Source: Paenibacillus gyeongsangnamensis
Lineage (GTDB): Bacteria; Bacillota; Bacilli; Paenibacillales; NBRC-103111
Length of the DNA: 64,000 bases
Assembly (NCBI RefSeq): GCF_027533625.1
Contig: NZ_JAQAGZ010000021.1
Span: 104,624 to 168,623, forward strand
Direction of reading: 5' to 3'
Below the pieces are notes generated by a model. The model was not told the origin of the DNA and made no database searches. It was given only the letters and a program-made list of their open reading frames with translations. The position numbers were made by a program, and so were the translations under genes. Below, piece by piece: positions 8,299 through 16,947 of the stretch. Numbering within the stretch: position 1 is the first letter of the stretch; every line of letters begins with the position of its first letter.

Positions 8299-9636
8299 TT
8301 ACTTTTGGTAAAAAATTTCCTGAAGTTTTTCGGCGAACTCCTTGCCTGTGTATTTGCCGGCCCAGAATTCGGAATACACGCTGTAAAACGGCTCCTTCCG
8401 CTCCGGATTAGCGAAGGATAGCGGCCATTTTACCTGATTCGCCGGATCTGCGATGGTTTTGGCGTCGATCAGAATTTTTGCTACCTTGGTGGAATCCAGC
8501 TTGAGATCCTGGTTTGGGGTCAAGGTCTGCTGTTTATATACCTTCGCGTCCGAAAACTCCTGGCTGCACAAAAACTTAATCCAGTCCAGCATAACCGGCT
8601 TCTTCACCGGATCCGCCCAAGCTTTGCTGCTGACATAGGCGACTTCGGTTAAATCCTTGTCCTGAATGGGGTTATTGTCCGCTGCTCCCGGGATCGTGGG
8701 AAATTTCAAAGGCACCAATTTCGGCAATAGCTCCGGTTTGATGGTCGGCAATGAATACGTACCGTTGATGAACAAGACGGCTTTCTCCGTATTGAAATAT
8801 TTCGAGGTGGCCTGTGTATCGTCCAGGGTTGTCGAATCGGGCGCCGATTTGCCCGCTACCAGATCACGCAAATGCTCTGCTGCGGCAATCCCTTCCGGTG
8901 AGTTAAACGGCACCTTGCCGGCAAACGCGTTAAGCACGCCTTTCTCACCCTTGTTGGTCAAAAATCTGTCGAATACATAGCCGAGCGGTCTTTCCCAGCC
9001 GGATGCAAAAGGCTTGGTAGAGACGCCCCATGGAATATAGCCTTTAGCTTTGGCGACATTGGTCAGGTTAACCAGCTCTTCCCAGGTTTCCGGGAGCTTT
9101 AAACCAAGCTTGTCCACGATTTCCTTGTTGGCAAGAAACATAATGAAGGCATAGCCCGTCGGGATGGCATACAGCTTGCCGTTAACGGTGGAGGTAGTTA
9201 CTGCGTAATCGGCGAATTTGTCCTTAAAGAACGCTTCATTCTTGATTTCGGACAAATCCGCCAAAGCGCCGGCCTGTATGAATTTGTCGACGCCGTAGCT
9301 CGGCTCCGGCCTCCAATAAAAGAACGTGTCGGGAACATTGTTAGCCGCTACGTCCATCGAAATTTTCGACGGATATTTGCCCGCTTCAGCCGTCTCCACC
9401 ACAAACTCCACGTTGGGGTGAGTCTTCTTGAACGACTCAATTAACTCCTGATTGACTTTGTCGCCGGCTGGCGATGTTTGCCAGGAGATCCGCAGGGTCA
9501 CTTTCCCCGCCTGCTTAGCCCCGGACTCGCCGGAAGCAGGGGTAGATGTCGGGGCTGCCGCGTTGGAGCATCCCAGAACTATGAGGACCATCATGCAAAA
9601 GATGGTTAAGATGGCCCCGAGTTTTTTGTATTTCAT
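8299..9636 (-). CDS. Extracellular sugar-binding lipoprotein, MalE-type (SBP family 1)
   Basis: From the ATG at 9636 (GGGGAGGG upstream) the protein has a lipoprotein signal peptide (KYKKLGAILTIFCMMVLIVLGC) with the lipobox LGC, an A/S/T-rich linker, then a family 1 solute-binding fold (VTLRISWQTSPAGDKVNQ, VDKLGLKLPETWEELV, KAVLFINGTYSLP). It should be anchored outside the membrane and deliver sugar to the MalF/MalG-type permeases next to it. An ATG 18 bases further upstream is in frame but worse placed. Confidence 0.9.
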   Translation of the reverse strand: MKYKKLGAILTIFCMMVLIVLGCSNAAAPTSTPASGESGAKQAGKVTLRISWQTSPAGDKVNQELIESFKKTHPNVEFVVETAEAGKYPSKISMDVAANNVPDTFFYWRPEPSYGVDKFIQAGALADLSEIKNEAFFKDKFADYAVTTSTVNGKLYAIPTGYAFIMFLANKEIVDKLGLKLPETWEELVNLTNVAKAKGYIPWGVSTKPFASGWERPLGYVFDRFLTNKGEKGVLNAFAGKVPFNSPEGIAAAEHLRDLVAGKSAPDSTTLDDTQATSKYFNTEKAVLFINGTYSLPTIKPELLPKLVPLKFPTIPGAADNNPIQDKDLTEVAYVSSKAWADPVKKPVMLDWIKFLCSQEFSDAKVYKQQTLTPNQDLKLDSTKVAKILIDAKTIADPANQVKWPLSFANPERKEPFYSVYSEFWAGKYTGKEFAEKLQEIFYQK

Positions 9637-9657
9637 AAGTAAAGCCCTCCCCATGGA

Positions 9658-10554
9658 TTAGTTGGATGGGACAAATCCGTTCCTGAGATCGTCCGTTTCA
9701 TAAATTTTCACCGTCATGCGCGGCAGGTTGACGATATCCAGAGGCGGATCATAGGAATCGACCAGCTGAACGTTTCTTTCAACCTCTTCGGGCCACCTCA
9801 TTCCGGCATTAATGATATGCACTCTGGAATCAGACAATAGGAACTTCAAGCATAAGGAATAGAGATCTTCGTGCTGGGCCATATTCGGAGACAGATACTC
9901 CATTAGCCGCTGAAAGATACCTGAAGTCATCGGGCGCATGATCGCCACGCCCATGCCCTTCTCCGAGGTCAGATCGAGCAGATGTAACGCAGCCGCCTGA
10001 TAAATGATGTTGTAATTGACTTGCACAACGTCAAACAGGTTGGTATTGCACAAATTCAAGGCGGAATGCGCATCCTCGGTGGTCAGACCGAGCAGCCGTA
10101 CTTTGCCCTGCTGGCGCAGCTCCTGCAGTCCTTCCAGCAGCCCCCCGTTGACGATATGGTCGTAAGACTCATTGTCGTAGATGCCTCCGTGAAACTGGAT
10201 AACATCGATATGTTCCGTTTGCATCCGTTTAAGACTGGCTTCGACGCTTTCCATGACTCCCCTTTTGTCAATCCCCTTATAGGAAACCTTGGAGGCTACA
10301 AAACATTCGTCGCGCCTGGTTTTCAGTACCTCGCCGATAATGGATTCGCTATGACCATTGCCGTAACCGGCAGCCGTGTCGATATAATTAATACCTAAAT
10401 CCAGCGCGGTGTGAATTGTATGAATGGCCGTTTTTCTGCCTTCGTCACTATACGGATCCCATCCCTGCGCTTTATTCACCCCTGCAAACGGGTACCCGCC
10501 CACCGCAATCCGGCTAACCTTGAGCCCGGTTTTTCCGAAATCCACGTATTTCAT
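9658..10554 (-). CDS. Aldo/keto reductase (locus 1 copy)
   Basis: NADPH-dependent aldo/keto reductase fold of 298 residues. The catalytic tetrad is visible: Asp in NYIDTAAGYG, Tyr of GYG, Lys in VASKVSYKG, His in DVIQFHGG. GAGGAG lies 9 bases before the ATG at 10554. It is obviously paralogous to the reductase at 17575-18462; shared blocks include GKTGL-VSRIA, GHSESIIG, VIQFHGGIY, VAIMRPMTSGIFQR and GMRWPEEV. It lies between two binding-protein genes in locus 1, implying a role in modifying the imported compound. Confidence 0.9.
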   Translation of the reverse strand: MKYVDFGKTGLKVSRIAVGGYPFAGVNKAQGWDPYSDEGRKTAIHTIHTALDLGINYIDTAAGYGNGHSESIIGEVLKTRRDECFVASKVSYKGIDKRGVMESVEASLKRMQTEHIDVIQFHGGIYDNESYDHIVNGGLLEGLQELRQQGKVRLLGLTTEDAHSALNLCNTNLFDVVQVNYNIIYQAAALHLLDLTSEKGMGVAIMRPMTSGIFQRLMEYLSPNMAQHEDLYSLCLKFLLSDSRVHIINAGMRWPEEVERNVQLVDSYDPPLDIVNLPRMTVKIYETDDLRNGFVPSN

Positions 10555-10581
10555 CCGCACCAACTCCTCGTTTAAGAGACA

Positions 10582-12084
10582 CTATTTGTTCATTTTTTGC
10601 CGGTAAGCCTCGTTCATTTCAGCCGCGATTTTCTGATATTGGGCATCCATTTTCAGTTGGTCCACGAACACATCCCAAGCCTGGATCGATTCTTTACCAA
10701 TGACAACCTTAGTTTTCATATCGTCGATTCTCTTGTTGTATTCGCTGCCAACCTGAATGGCCGTATTGGAAATAAGACCAATGGAAGGGTCGTCCACACT
10801 GACTTTAGACCTTTCGTCGATTATTTTTTTGTTACGCTCATAAATGTTCCTCGGCATGCCGGGCGCATAAGCCCACAAATACTTGTCAAAGCGTTCAAAA
10901 ATTTTCCCGAACGAGCTGACGGAAATGCTATCCAGATCCGCCTGTTTAGTAGCTATTTTGTAGCCGTCCACCTCTTTGTAATGAACATCTCTAATCCCGT
11001 TGATCGCCAAAGAGGCGCCTTCCTCGGAGGCTCCGTAATCCATTAAAGATAAGATCTTCCTGACTTTTTCCTTAGGGACTTTTTTGGGGATCAAATACGC
11101 GCCAAGAAACCCGGGAGATTGCATGACAACGCCATTGAGCGAGGTGAGCGGCAAAAAGTCGGCCTCCGGATTCGTACTCATCGGCAGATCGATTTGTCTC
11201 CACAAGCCAAGTACCGTATCTGTCGTGAATCCGGCTTTACTCTGAGTAGCCAGATCCTCCGCCTGAGAGGTCTTCATGATCGGAAAGTCTCTGGGAATAA
11301 GTCCCTCCCTGTAGGCCCTGTTCAAAAAAACAAGCATATCCCGTGTCCCGGGCTCGGTCACTATATCGACCAGCTTGCCGTCCCTCAGCTTCCATTTGCC
11401 GTTATTTTGATTAAAGATGTTATCCAGTATGGGAGACCAGTCCCTCATGTTGAAGCCGTAGGTGTCTTTTTTTCCGTTTCCGTCCGGATCTTCATTAGCA
11501 AACGCTTTCCAAACTTTATACATCTCTTCCGTTGTTGTCGGTATCTGCAAATGCAGCTTATCCAGCCAATCCTTACGGACGGCCAAAAAGCTGGCCCCTT
11601 CAAACGGTCTGACAGAAGGTATGATATAGTTCTTCCCGTCGATTTTAGTGGACTCCCAGACACTTTTCGGATATTCCATCAAATGAGGATAGTCCTGAAG
11701 AAATGGAGTCAGATCCCAAAAAACTCCCTGCCGAACCATCTGCTGCATCAAAGGATTGGATACATCTGACACTTTCATCAAGTCTGGAATATCCCCGGAT
11801 GCCAGGGTAACACTTTGTTTCGCATCCCAATTGTTCGGAGAAACCCAGGTGATGCTCAGTTTTGTTTGAGTCCGTTTCTCGATCTCTTTTAGAACAGGAT
11901 TGTCCGGCCTCGGCGGTTCCGGTGTATGAAACTCAGTAATGATACTAATTTCGGTAGGCTCCCCGTTTGGTTTGGAACCCTTGTCTAACGTGTTGGCCGT
12001 GAATGCCCTCCCGGAGGAACAAGATGCTGTCACCAAAACCAACATGCAGACCATTGGCCCGCTGAATAAAGATCTGCTGCTCAT
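10582..12084 (-). CDS. LipO-type extracellular solute-binding lipoprotein without adjacent cognate permeases
   Basis: Signal peptide plus lipobox (LVTASC) are followed by a 500-residue large type solute-binding protein like Bacillus LipO/YtcQ (EFHTPEPPRPDNPVLKEIEKRTQ, DPDGNGKKDTYGFN). The DGNGKxDTYGF motif is typical of this subgroup. AGGAGGGG precedes the ATG. Such proteins normally work with LplB/YtcP permeases, but none adjoin it; the only such pair in the window is at 22400-24237. It may share those permeases or act as a sensor partner of the membrane-bound AraC regulator immediately upstream. Confidence 0.88.
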   Translation of the reverse strand: MSSRSLFSGPMVCMLVLVTASCSSGRAFTANTLDKGSKPNGEPTEISIITEFHTPEPPRPDNPVLKEIEKRTQTKLSITWVSPNNWDAKQSVTLASGDIPDLMKVSDVSNPLMQQMVRQGVFWDLTPFLQDYPHLMEYPKSVWESTKIDGKNYIIPSVRPFEGASFLAVRKDWLDKLHLQIPTTTEEMYKVWKAFANEDPDGNGKKDTYGFNMRDWSPILDNIFNQNNGKWKLRDGKLVDIVTEPGTRDMLVFLNRAYREGLIPRDFPIMKTSQAEDLATQSKAGFTTDTVLGLWRQIDLPMSTNPEADFLPLTSLNGVVMQSPGFLGAYLIPKKVPKEKVRKILSLMDYGASEEGASLAINGIRDVHYKEVDGYKIATKQADLDSISVSSFGKIFERFDKYLWAYAPGMPRNIYERNKKIIDERSKVSVDDPSIGLISNTAIQVGSEYNKRIDDMKTKVVIGKESIQAWDVFVDQLKMDAQYQKIAAEMNEAYRQKMNK

Positions 12085-12252
12085 TCACTGAACCCCTCCT
12101 TTCTCTGGTCCAATTCAACCTTTACGTTACAAATCGGCTTGATTTCAGGCAATGATATCTTTTTTTTTGAGGCTTATGTACGCAATTTTCCCAGTGGCAC
12201 TAGGCAATTTCCGGCGATAGTATTTTTTTGACAGGTTAAAATTTAGCCAATT

Positions 12253-14583
12253 CTATACACTTCCCCTATATTTTTCACGGAACAGCCCCGGTGTCATCCC
12301 TGCATACTTCTTAAAAATCCGAATCAAATAGGACGGTTGGTAATTCAAAAGCTCGGAAATTTCGTTTATTTTCAGTTCCGAATGAACAAGCAGCTCCTTG
12401 CAATGCTCCAACTTGAGCTTTACGATATAATCGATAAAATTCTCTCCTGTGAACTGTTTAAAAGCTTTGCTCAATTTGGAAGGGCTCATGTTCATTTTTT
12501 CGGCATAGGTCTCCAAGGAAGTATTCGATAAATAGTCTGATTTCAATTCGGCCAAAAATTGCTCCATTTTCAATTTAATCCCGGAATCGTAAGTGATGGA
12601 CAGCATCCGAATAAAAGGCTGGATCAACTTGTGTTGGAACCAGTTCAGCATTTCCTCCGGCTCGTGAATGTGCATAAGCTGCTCGTACAAATGAACACCG
12701 TCGTACATATCGTATATATTTATGTCATACCTGATAATCAAATCTTGAATGGCTCCGAGCAATTTCATCATGCTTTGCTGTATAATGAGCTCCGTACCCT
12801 CGCTTTGCTCTACTACAATGCTCAAAAATTGCCGTATTAAACCGACAGCTTCCTCTTCCAGGCCACTGCTAATCGCATAGACGATGTCCCGTTCCAGCTC
12901 GAAAGGGTATTTGACCGTGTGGCGGTGGGCACCTGCCATAAAATCTTTCATGTCCAGAATCTGGTTGGATGCATGCAAGTCGCGGAAACGAAGCGCTTTG
13001 CGGGACATTTCCAACGCCGCGGGGGTTTCCGCAATCGCATCGACGATATTGCTCGCCACGACCGTCACATTCAGCTTAAGCACATTATTCACCGCCGATA
13101 CGAAGGCACGCCCGGATTTGTACACCTCTTGATGGAATTGATCGTAGCTGCTACCATGGTTGGAAACGAGGAACGCCCCGACGGATAAATCTTGAAAATT
13201 GATGATGTGAGTCATCTTTAGGTTTTGTGAGCAGATCTCCGACAAAATATTGGAGGCTGCAAATGTAAGGAGCTGGGAATCCCGCGGACCATATTTATCG
13301 CCAAGATCGCTAATGCCGTGCAGCTGCGCCACCAAGAAAGCAAAACGTTTATTTCGGACATCCCACTCAACCCGGCAGAGCTGCTCAACAACTTCCGCTT
13401 CGGTATGAAAATAGAGATTGCCCTGCAAAAATTGGAGCAAATAGTTATCTCTTAACGAAGGAATCGACTGCTCCATGCGGGAGCGTATCAATTCCTTTTC
13501 ATCCAGGTGCTTGCGCCATTGATTCTCGATATATAAAATCTCATTCTGCTCTTCCTCTTGCTCGCTTTTGCCCGATTCAAAAATGGATTTTAAGCGAAGG
13601 ATTGGAGCGTAAATTTTATTCGAGGCGATCCATGACACCACCAAACCTAATACCAGACAGATGACGTTGATTTCAACAATCATCCTTGTTGTAAAAGTAA
13701 CTGGAGCCACGATCTGGGAAATGGGCGTCGCGGAAATAACCGTCCATTTTCCGCCCAGCTTGGAAATACTACCGTAAAAAACTGAGTACTTTTCTTTCTT
13801 CCACTCAAACTTAAAATTGGTTTCACCGCTTGGCCTTTCCTTGATCTCTCCCATCAAAGCAAGCATTAACTCCTTCCGCTCCTTCTGATCGTTCTGGCGA
13901 TCGGTTGTCAAATCAACGCCGTTCTCGTTAATCAGATAAGATACGCCTTCGCCGGAAGCCAGCTTTCTTACCATAGAATTAATCTTATTCTGATCCAAAT
14001 ATAATAAGAAAGCGCCGAAGGAGCCTTTGAGCTGATCGCCGGGAAGCTTGACCACAACGGCTTTTAAGGAGGAGCCGGGCTTATTAAGCAGTTTAAGGGA
14101 GTAATCCCAATAAATTGTTTGCTGGTTTAGCATGAGGGAGCTAAACAAGTCTTGGTCTTCCTCCGTCTGGATAGGCAGCAATCCTGACTCATCGCCGATC
14201 ACCACATTGGCGCCACGAAGATATAAGGCAACGTTGCTTAATAAAGAATTCGATTCCTTCATAAGAGAAAGGGATTTTAACAAATCTTTTGTTTTTTCGA
14301 ATTCCCATGAAAAATCCAACCGATTTAACGATTCGTCAAAGGTTGGATCGAGGGAGACTCTGACCACGAATTTCTCAAGTCCCGATAAATATTCATCAAT
14401 TTGTTGAATGGACTGTTCAAGCTGCACGGAGTGCGCCTTATTGACCTCATTGCTGATGACCTCCGAGCCGAAGAAATAGAAAATGCTGCCGGTAAGAATA
14501 AATGGGACACAACAGATGAGCATAATGATTTTAATCGTCGTCCAAAAAATCGTTCCCCTTGTTCGTGTAAATAGCTTCAACAT
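12253..14583 (-). CDS. Membrane-anchored AraC-family transcriptional regulator (locus 1)
   Basis: The 776-residue protein has a transmembrane helix near residues 16-38, an extracellular sensor of about 260 residues, a second helix near 300-320, a linker, and a C-terminal AraC/XylS HTH pair (about residues 670-770; MSPSKLSKAFKQFTGENF and ISELLNYQPSYLIRIFKKY, ending GMTPGLFREKYRG). This one-component architecture is common in Paenibacillus next to LipO-type uptake genes and probably activates its locus when sugar or the binding protein is sensed outside. A cre-like site lies 28 bases upstream. GGGGAAGG precedes the ATG. Confidence 0.9.
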   Translation of the reverse strand: MLKLFTRTRGTIFWTTIKIIMLICCVPFILTGSIFYFFGSEVISNEVNKAHSVQLEQSIQQIDEYLSGLEKFVVRVSLDPTFDESLNRLDFSWEFEKTKDLLKSLSLMKESNSLLSNVALYLRGANVVIGDESGLLPIQTEEDQDLFSSLMLNQQTIYWDYSLKLLNKPGSSLKAVVVKLPGDQLKGSFGAFLLYLDQNKINSMVRKLASGEGVSYLINENGVDLTTDRQNDQKERKELMLALMGEIKERPSGETNFKFEWKKEKYSVFYGSISKLGGKWTVISATPISQIVAPVTFTTRMIVEINVICLVLGLVVSWIASNKIYAPILRLKSIFESGKSEQEEEQNEILYIENQWRKHLDEKELIRSRMEQSIPSLRDNYLLQFLQGNLYFHTEAEVVEQLCRVEWDVRNKRFAFLVAQLHGISDLGDKYGPRDSQLLTFAASNILSEICSQNLKMTHIINFQDLSVGAFLVSNHGSSYDQFHQEVYKSGRAFVSAVNNVLKLNVTVVASNIVDAIAETPAALEMSRKALRFRDLHASNQILDMKDFMAGAHRHTVKYPFELERDIVYAISSGLEEEAVGLIRQFLSIVVEQSEGTELIIQQSMMKLLGAIQDLIIRYDINIYDMYDGVHLYEQLMHIHEPEEMLNWFQHKLIQPFIRMLSITYDSGIKLKMEQFLAELKSDYLSNTSLETYAEKMNMSPSKLSKAFKQFTGENFIDYIVKLKLEHCKELLVHSELKINEISELLNYQPSYLIRIFKKYAGMTPGLFREKYRGSV

Positions 14584-14610
14584 TTTCCTTCCCCTTTCGA
14601 GCCGCAGAAC

Positions 14611-14626
14611 GTTAAACGCTTACATA
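14611..14626 (-). promoter_or_regulatory. cre-like catabolite repression site upstream of locus 1 AraC gene
   Basis: On the minus strand the sequence is TATGTAAGCGTTTAAC. It matches the Firmicute CcpA cre core TGWAAnCGnTnnCA except at the last positions. A very similar site (TGTGTAAGCGCTTATA) lies at the same relative place before the locus 2 AraC gene, which strengthens both. Confidence 0.55.
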
Positions 14627-14751
14627 ACTCTACTATATCAGTTGCACGGAATAGCAGTATAGATCATTTTGATAGAGCTGTAAGTAAACATAAGAAAAAC
14701 CGCCACTGACGATTGGTCAAGCCCCCGTTTAGTGGACAGTGAAAAAAACAC

Positions 14752-14847
14752 CTAAGCTACAAGCGGCCGTCGGTATGCAACTGGCATCGTGTTCGTATAT
14801 TGTTCTATTTTGATGATTTTGGTTACTTGGTGTTGAGGTTTTTCACC
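14752..14847 (-). mobile_element. Transposase-like C-terminal scrap, copy B of a dispersed repeat
   Basis: A 31-residue frame starting GEKPQHQVTKIIKIEQ and ending RRPLVA then stop. It is homologous to the scrap at 2039-2128 over about 70 bases. It lies between loci 1 and 2. The sequence beside it (AGTGGACAGTGAAAA at 14731) may be an IS end. Confidence 0.4.
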
Positions 14848-14954
14848 AGTTTATCTTCGATGAGGGGGCTTTTGCCGGAATCATCTTTTTGGGCAGCACT
14901 TCATTATAATTATGGGCTGTGTTAGAGTAAACTTATAGTCAAGGAAAAAAACGG

Positions 14955-14997
14955 AAGCACCGAGAAATCAGGTTTGTATAACCTTTTTTCGGTGCTT
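14955..14997. other. Long-loop hairpin
   Basis: AAGCACCGA and TCGGTGCTT form a 9-bp perfect stem enclosing 25 bases that contain an inner AGGTT / AACCT stem. It lies just upstream of the small broken frame at 15024. It could be a leader structure or a terminator. Confidence 0.45.
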
Positions 14998-15023
14998 ATT
15001 GGATTATTAATAGGGGGAGTTTT

Positions 15024-15272
15024 GTGTTAAATAAGCGCAAAGAAATTTTAAGAAGTATATGAAAGCCTAAACCCAATTGGACCTTTCTTAATAAACCTGT
15101 AATAAATACTATACCTAAAACTGATGTGAAACAGGTGAACCCAACCAACACAGCTAGTCCAGTGATTAACCCCTTATTCGGGAAGATCGAGGGTTATTTA
15201 CAATATATCAATACACAGGATCCTAAAATTCGCCAATCCATTGTGCGTCCAGATTTACCAAGAACATGCTGA
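15024..15272 (+). pseudogene. Small unrecognised gene interrupted by an in-frame TGA
   Basis: GTG with a purine-rich AGGGGGAG upstream opens a frame of 12 codons (MLNKRKEILRSI), then TGA at 15060-15062, then the same frame stays open for 69 further codons to 15272 (contains NWTFLNKPVINTIPK and GKIEGYLQYINTQDP). The continuity suggests a small protein gene that gained one stop codon. I do not recognise the family. Confidence 0.35.
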
Positions 15273-15393
15273 CAACTGATTTTCCAGCACTTTTTGAATT
15301 CGGCTGACTTCTCAACACGCTATTTCCACTGAAGCGTATAACCAATCAGCCAGATTGTTAGCCTCTCTGTAAGCGAATTTGTGCTTCAATAAC

Positions 15394-15431
15394 AAAAAGT
15401 GATTGAGTCTACGTGCAGCTCAACCACTTTT
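15394..15431 (-). terminator. Rho-independent terminator of locus 2
   Basis: On the minus strand AAAAGTGGTTGAG pairs with CTCAATCACTTTTT, one mismatch, followed by GTTATTG. It starts directly after the stop codon of the amidohydrolase gene and fits the end of the locus 2 operon. Confidence 0.75.
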
Positions 15432-15435
15432 ATCA

Positions 15436-16491
15436 TTATTTTGGGGTATTCAGCTTGTAAAACTCACGCGCATTCTCGCAGAAGATCCGGTTATGCAGCG
15501 CTTCGGGCAACTTCGGGAAGGACTGCTTTGGCGAGTCGAAATCCCAATGCGGATAATCGCTGGAGAACATCATAATGTGCTCGGCATCCATCGCTTCCAG
15601 GTTATTAAGCAGAAACTTGTCATTGTCAGGCCGTTCCAATGGCTGCGATGTCACGCGGACATGGTCGCGCAAATATTCACTGGGACGTTTCTTCACCCAG
15701 GGCACCTCATACCGCAGCGCTTTATATTCGGCATCCAGTCGCCATATCAAAGTAGGCACCCACGCCGAACCGCCTTCTACCAGCACGACTCTAAATCCGG
15801 GAAACCTTTCGAAGACGCCTTCCGTAATAAAGCTGACCAGATGGGCTTGGAAACCCAGTGACAGGCACGTATGCCATTCAATATAATGGGTGGGATAACC
15901 CGGCGACGGCTGCACGTTGATTCCCATGCCATCCGTTCCAGGATGGATGGCCAGGGGAAGCCCTAGACGTTCGCAAGCCTCGTAAATCGGATAATACTGC
16001 CGCTGCCCGAACGGCGCTCGTGCCCCGGAATCCGTCATGACCTGGACAAAGTGAGGATGTCCAGCCCAGCGCTCAATTTCCTTCGCGGCGGCTATCGGGT
16101 CTTGGTGGGCGATCGTGATCGATCCTTTAAATACGCCGTCGGGATTGTATTTGCCTAACCATGTATCCGCAAGCCAATCGTTGTAGGCTGCTGCAATGGC
16201 AGAAGCAAAGTCAGGATCGGGAAGTAGGTTGCAGAAGGCCCTTGGCAACAGAATTGCATGGTCCACGTTGTAAGGGACAATATGCTGCTTGCGGAGAAAC
16301 TCCGGGTCGCTCCCCTCCGGCCGACCGACTGGCGGTTTGGCATCCTGACGGGAACCGTGAACCGGATTGCCGAAGAAACCGCGGCCACTGCCACTATACC
16401 GATCTCTCCAGGGCATCTGCATATAAGAACGAATCTCTTCTATATTTCTTGGGTACGGATGAACGTCGCAATCGATAATTCCTTTACTCAT
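15436..16491 (-). CDS. Amidohydrolase family protein (aminocarboxymuconate decarboxylase-like)
   Basis: This 351-residue amidohydrolase_2 protein begins IIDCDVHPYP, which keeps one His of the usual HxH, and has LAIHPGTDGMG, GFRVVLVEGG and MMFSSDYPHWDFDSP (metal-ligand Asp) in the usual order. Family members decarboxylate or hydrolyse cyclic acids. It is the last gene of locus 2, right after the Rieske protein. That pairing suggests breakdown of an aromatic or cyclic compound, but the substrate is unknown. GAGGAGG precedes the ATG. It differs strongly from the 2197-3186 amidohydrolase. Confidence 0.85.
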   Translation of the reverse strand: MSKGIIDCDVHPYPRNIEEIRSYMQMPWRDRYSGSGRGFFGNPVHGSRQDAKPPVGRPEGSDPEFLRKQHIVPYNVDHAILLPRAFCNLLPDPDFASAIAAAYNDWLADTWLGKYNPDGVFKGSITIAHQDPIAAAKEIERWAGHPHFVQVMTDSGARAPFGQRQYYPIYEACERLGLPLAIHPGTDGMGINVQPSPGYPTHYIEWHTCLSLGFQAHLVSFITEGVFERFPGFRVVLVEGGSAWVPTLIWRLDAEYKALRYEVPWVKKRPSEYLRDHVRVTSQPLERPDNDKFLLNNLEAMDAEHIMMFSSDYPHWDFDSPKQSFPKLPEALHNRIFCENAREFYKLNTPK

Positions 16492-16512
16492 CTTCCAAAC
16501 CTCCTCGTTTTA

Positions 16513-16917
16513 TTACATGTAAATGACGACTAGTTCCGACTCCACCTTAACGGGATACGTCTCAACTTCCGCTTGGGCGTGTTCGCCTTGCTCCACGGTT
16601 ACCTCGTATGTTCTAACCAAGCATTTATTCGGATCATAGATCGATTTGCCTGTGGTTAGATCAAATTCCCAGCCATGCCAAGGGCATCGGACAATTTCCC
16701 CATGCCTGCCGTAAATATATTCCCCCGGTTCGGACGGCAGCGTCATTCCCGTTACCGTGCCCATGCACAGAGGCGCCCCTTGATGCGGGCACGTATTTCT
16801 AAGGGCATAGTAAGTGCCGTTCACATTAAACAACCCGACTGAACGATTTTCCAGTGTAACGATTTTTCTTGTGCCCTTCGGCAATTCTGCCACAGTTCCG
16901 ATCACATGTCTTCCCAC
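16513..16917 (-). CDS. Rieske [2Fe-2S] ferredoxin-like protein
   Basis: A 134-residue Rieske domain. Both cluster-binding boxes are present: CPHQGAPLC and, after a 31-residue insertion, CPWHGWEF. The family normally uses CxH and CxxH, and all four ligands are visible. The start is GTG with GGGGAGG 7 bases upstream. No oxygenase catalytic subunit is nearby, so it could feed electrons to an oxygenase elsewhere or be a stand-alone electron carrier. It lies between the MBL hydrolase and the amidohydrolase of locus 2. Confidence 0.9.
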   Translation of the reverse strand: MGRHVIGTVAELPKGTRKIVTLENRSVGLFNVNGTYYALRNTCPHQGAPLCMGTVTGMTLPSEPGEYIYGRHGEIVRCPWHGWEFDLTTGKSIYDPNKCLVRTYEVTVEQGEHAQAEVETYPVKVESELVVIYM

Positions 16918-16947
16918 GTTTCATCCTCCCCAGTCCAATATAAAGCT

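Noticed and set aside
11119..11769. 216-codon plus-strand open frame
   Set aside because: Antisense to the LipO-type binding protein; no ribosome binding site or motif.
15024..15272. Selenocysteine reading of the in-frame TGA
   Set aside because: No SECIS-like hairpin after the TGA and no Cys/Sec family resemblance; a nonsense mutation is simpler.
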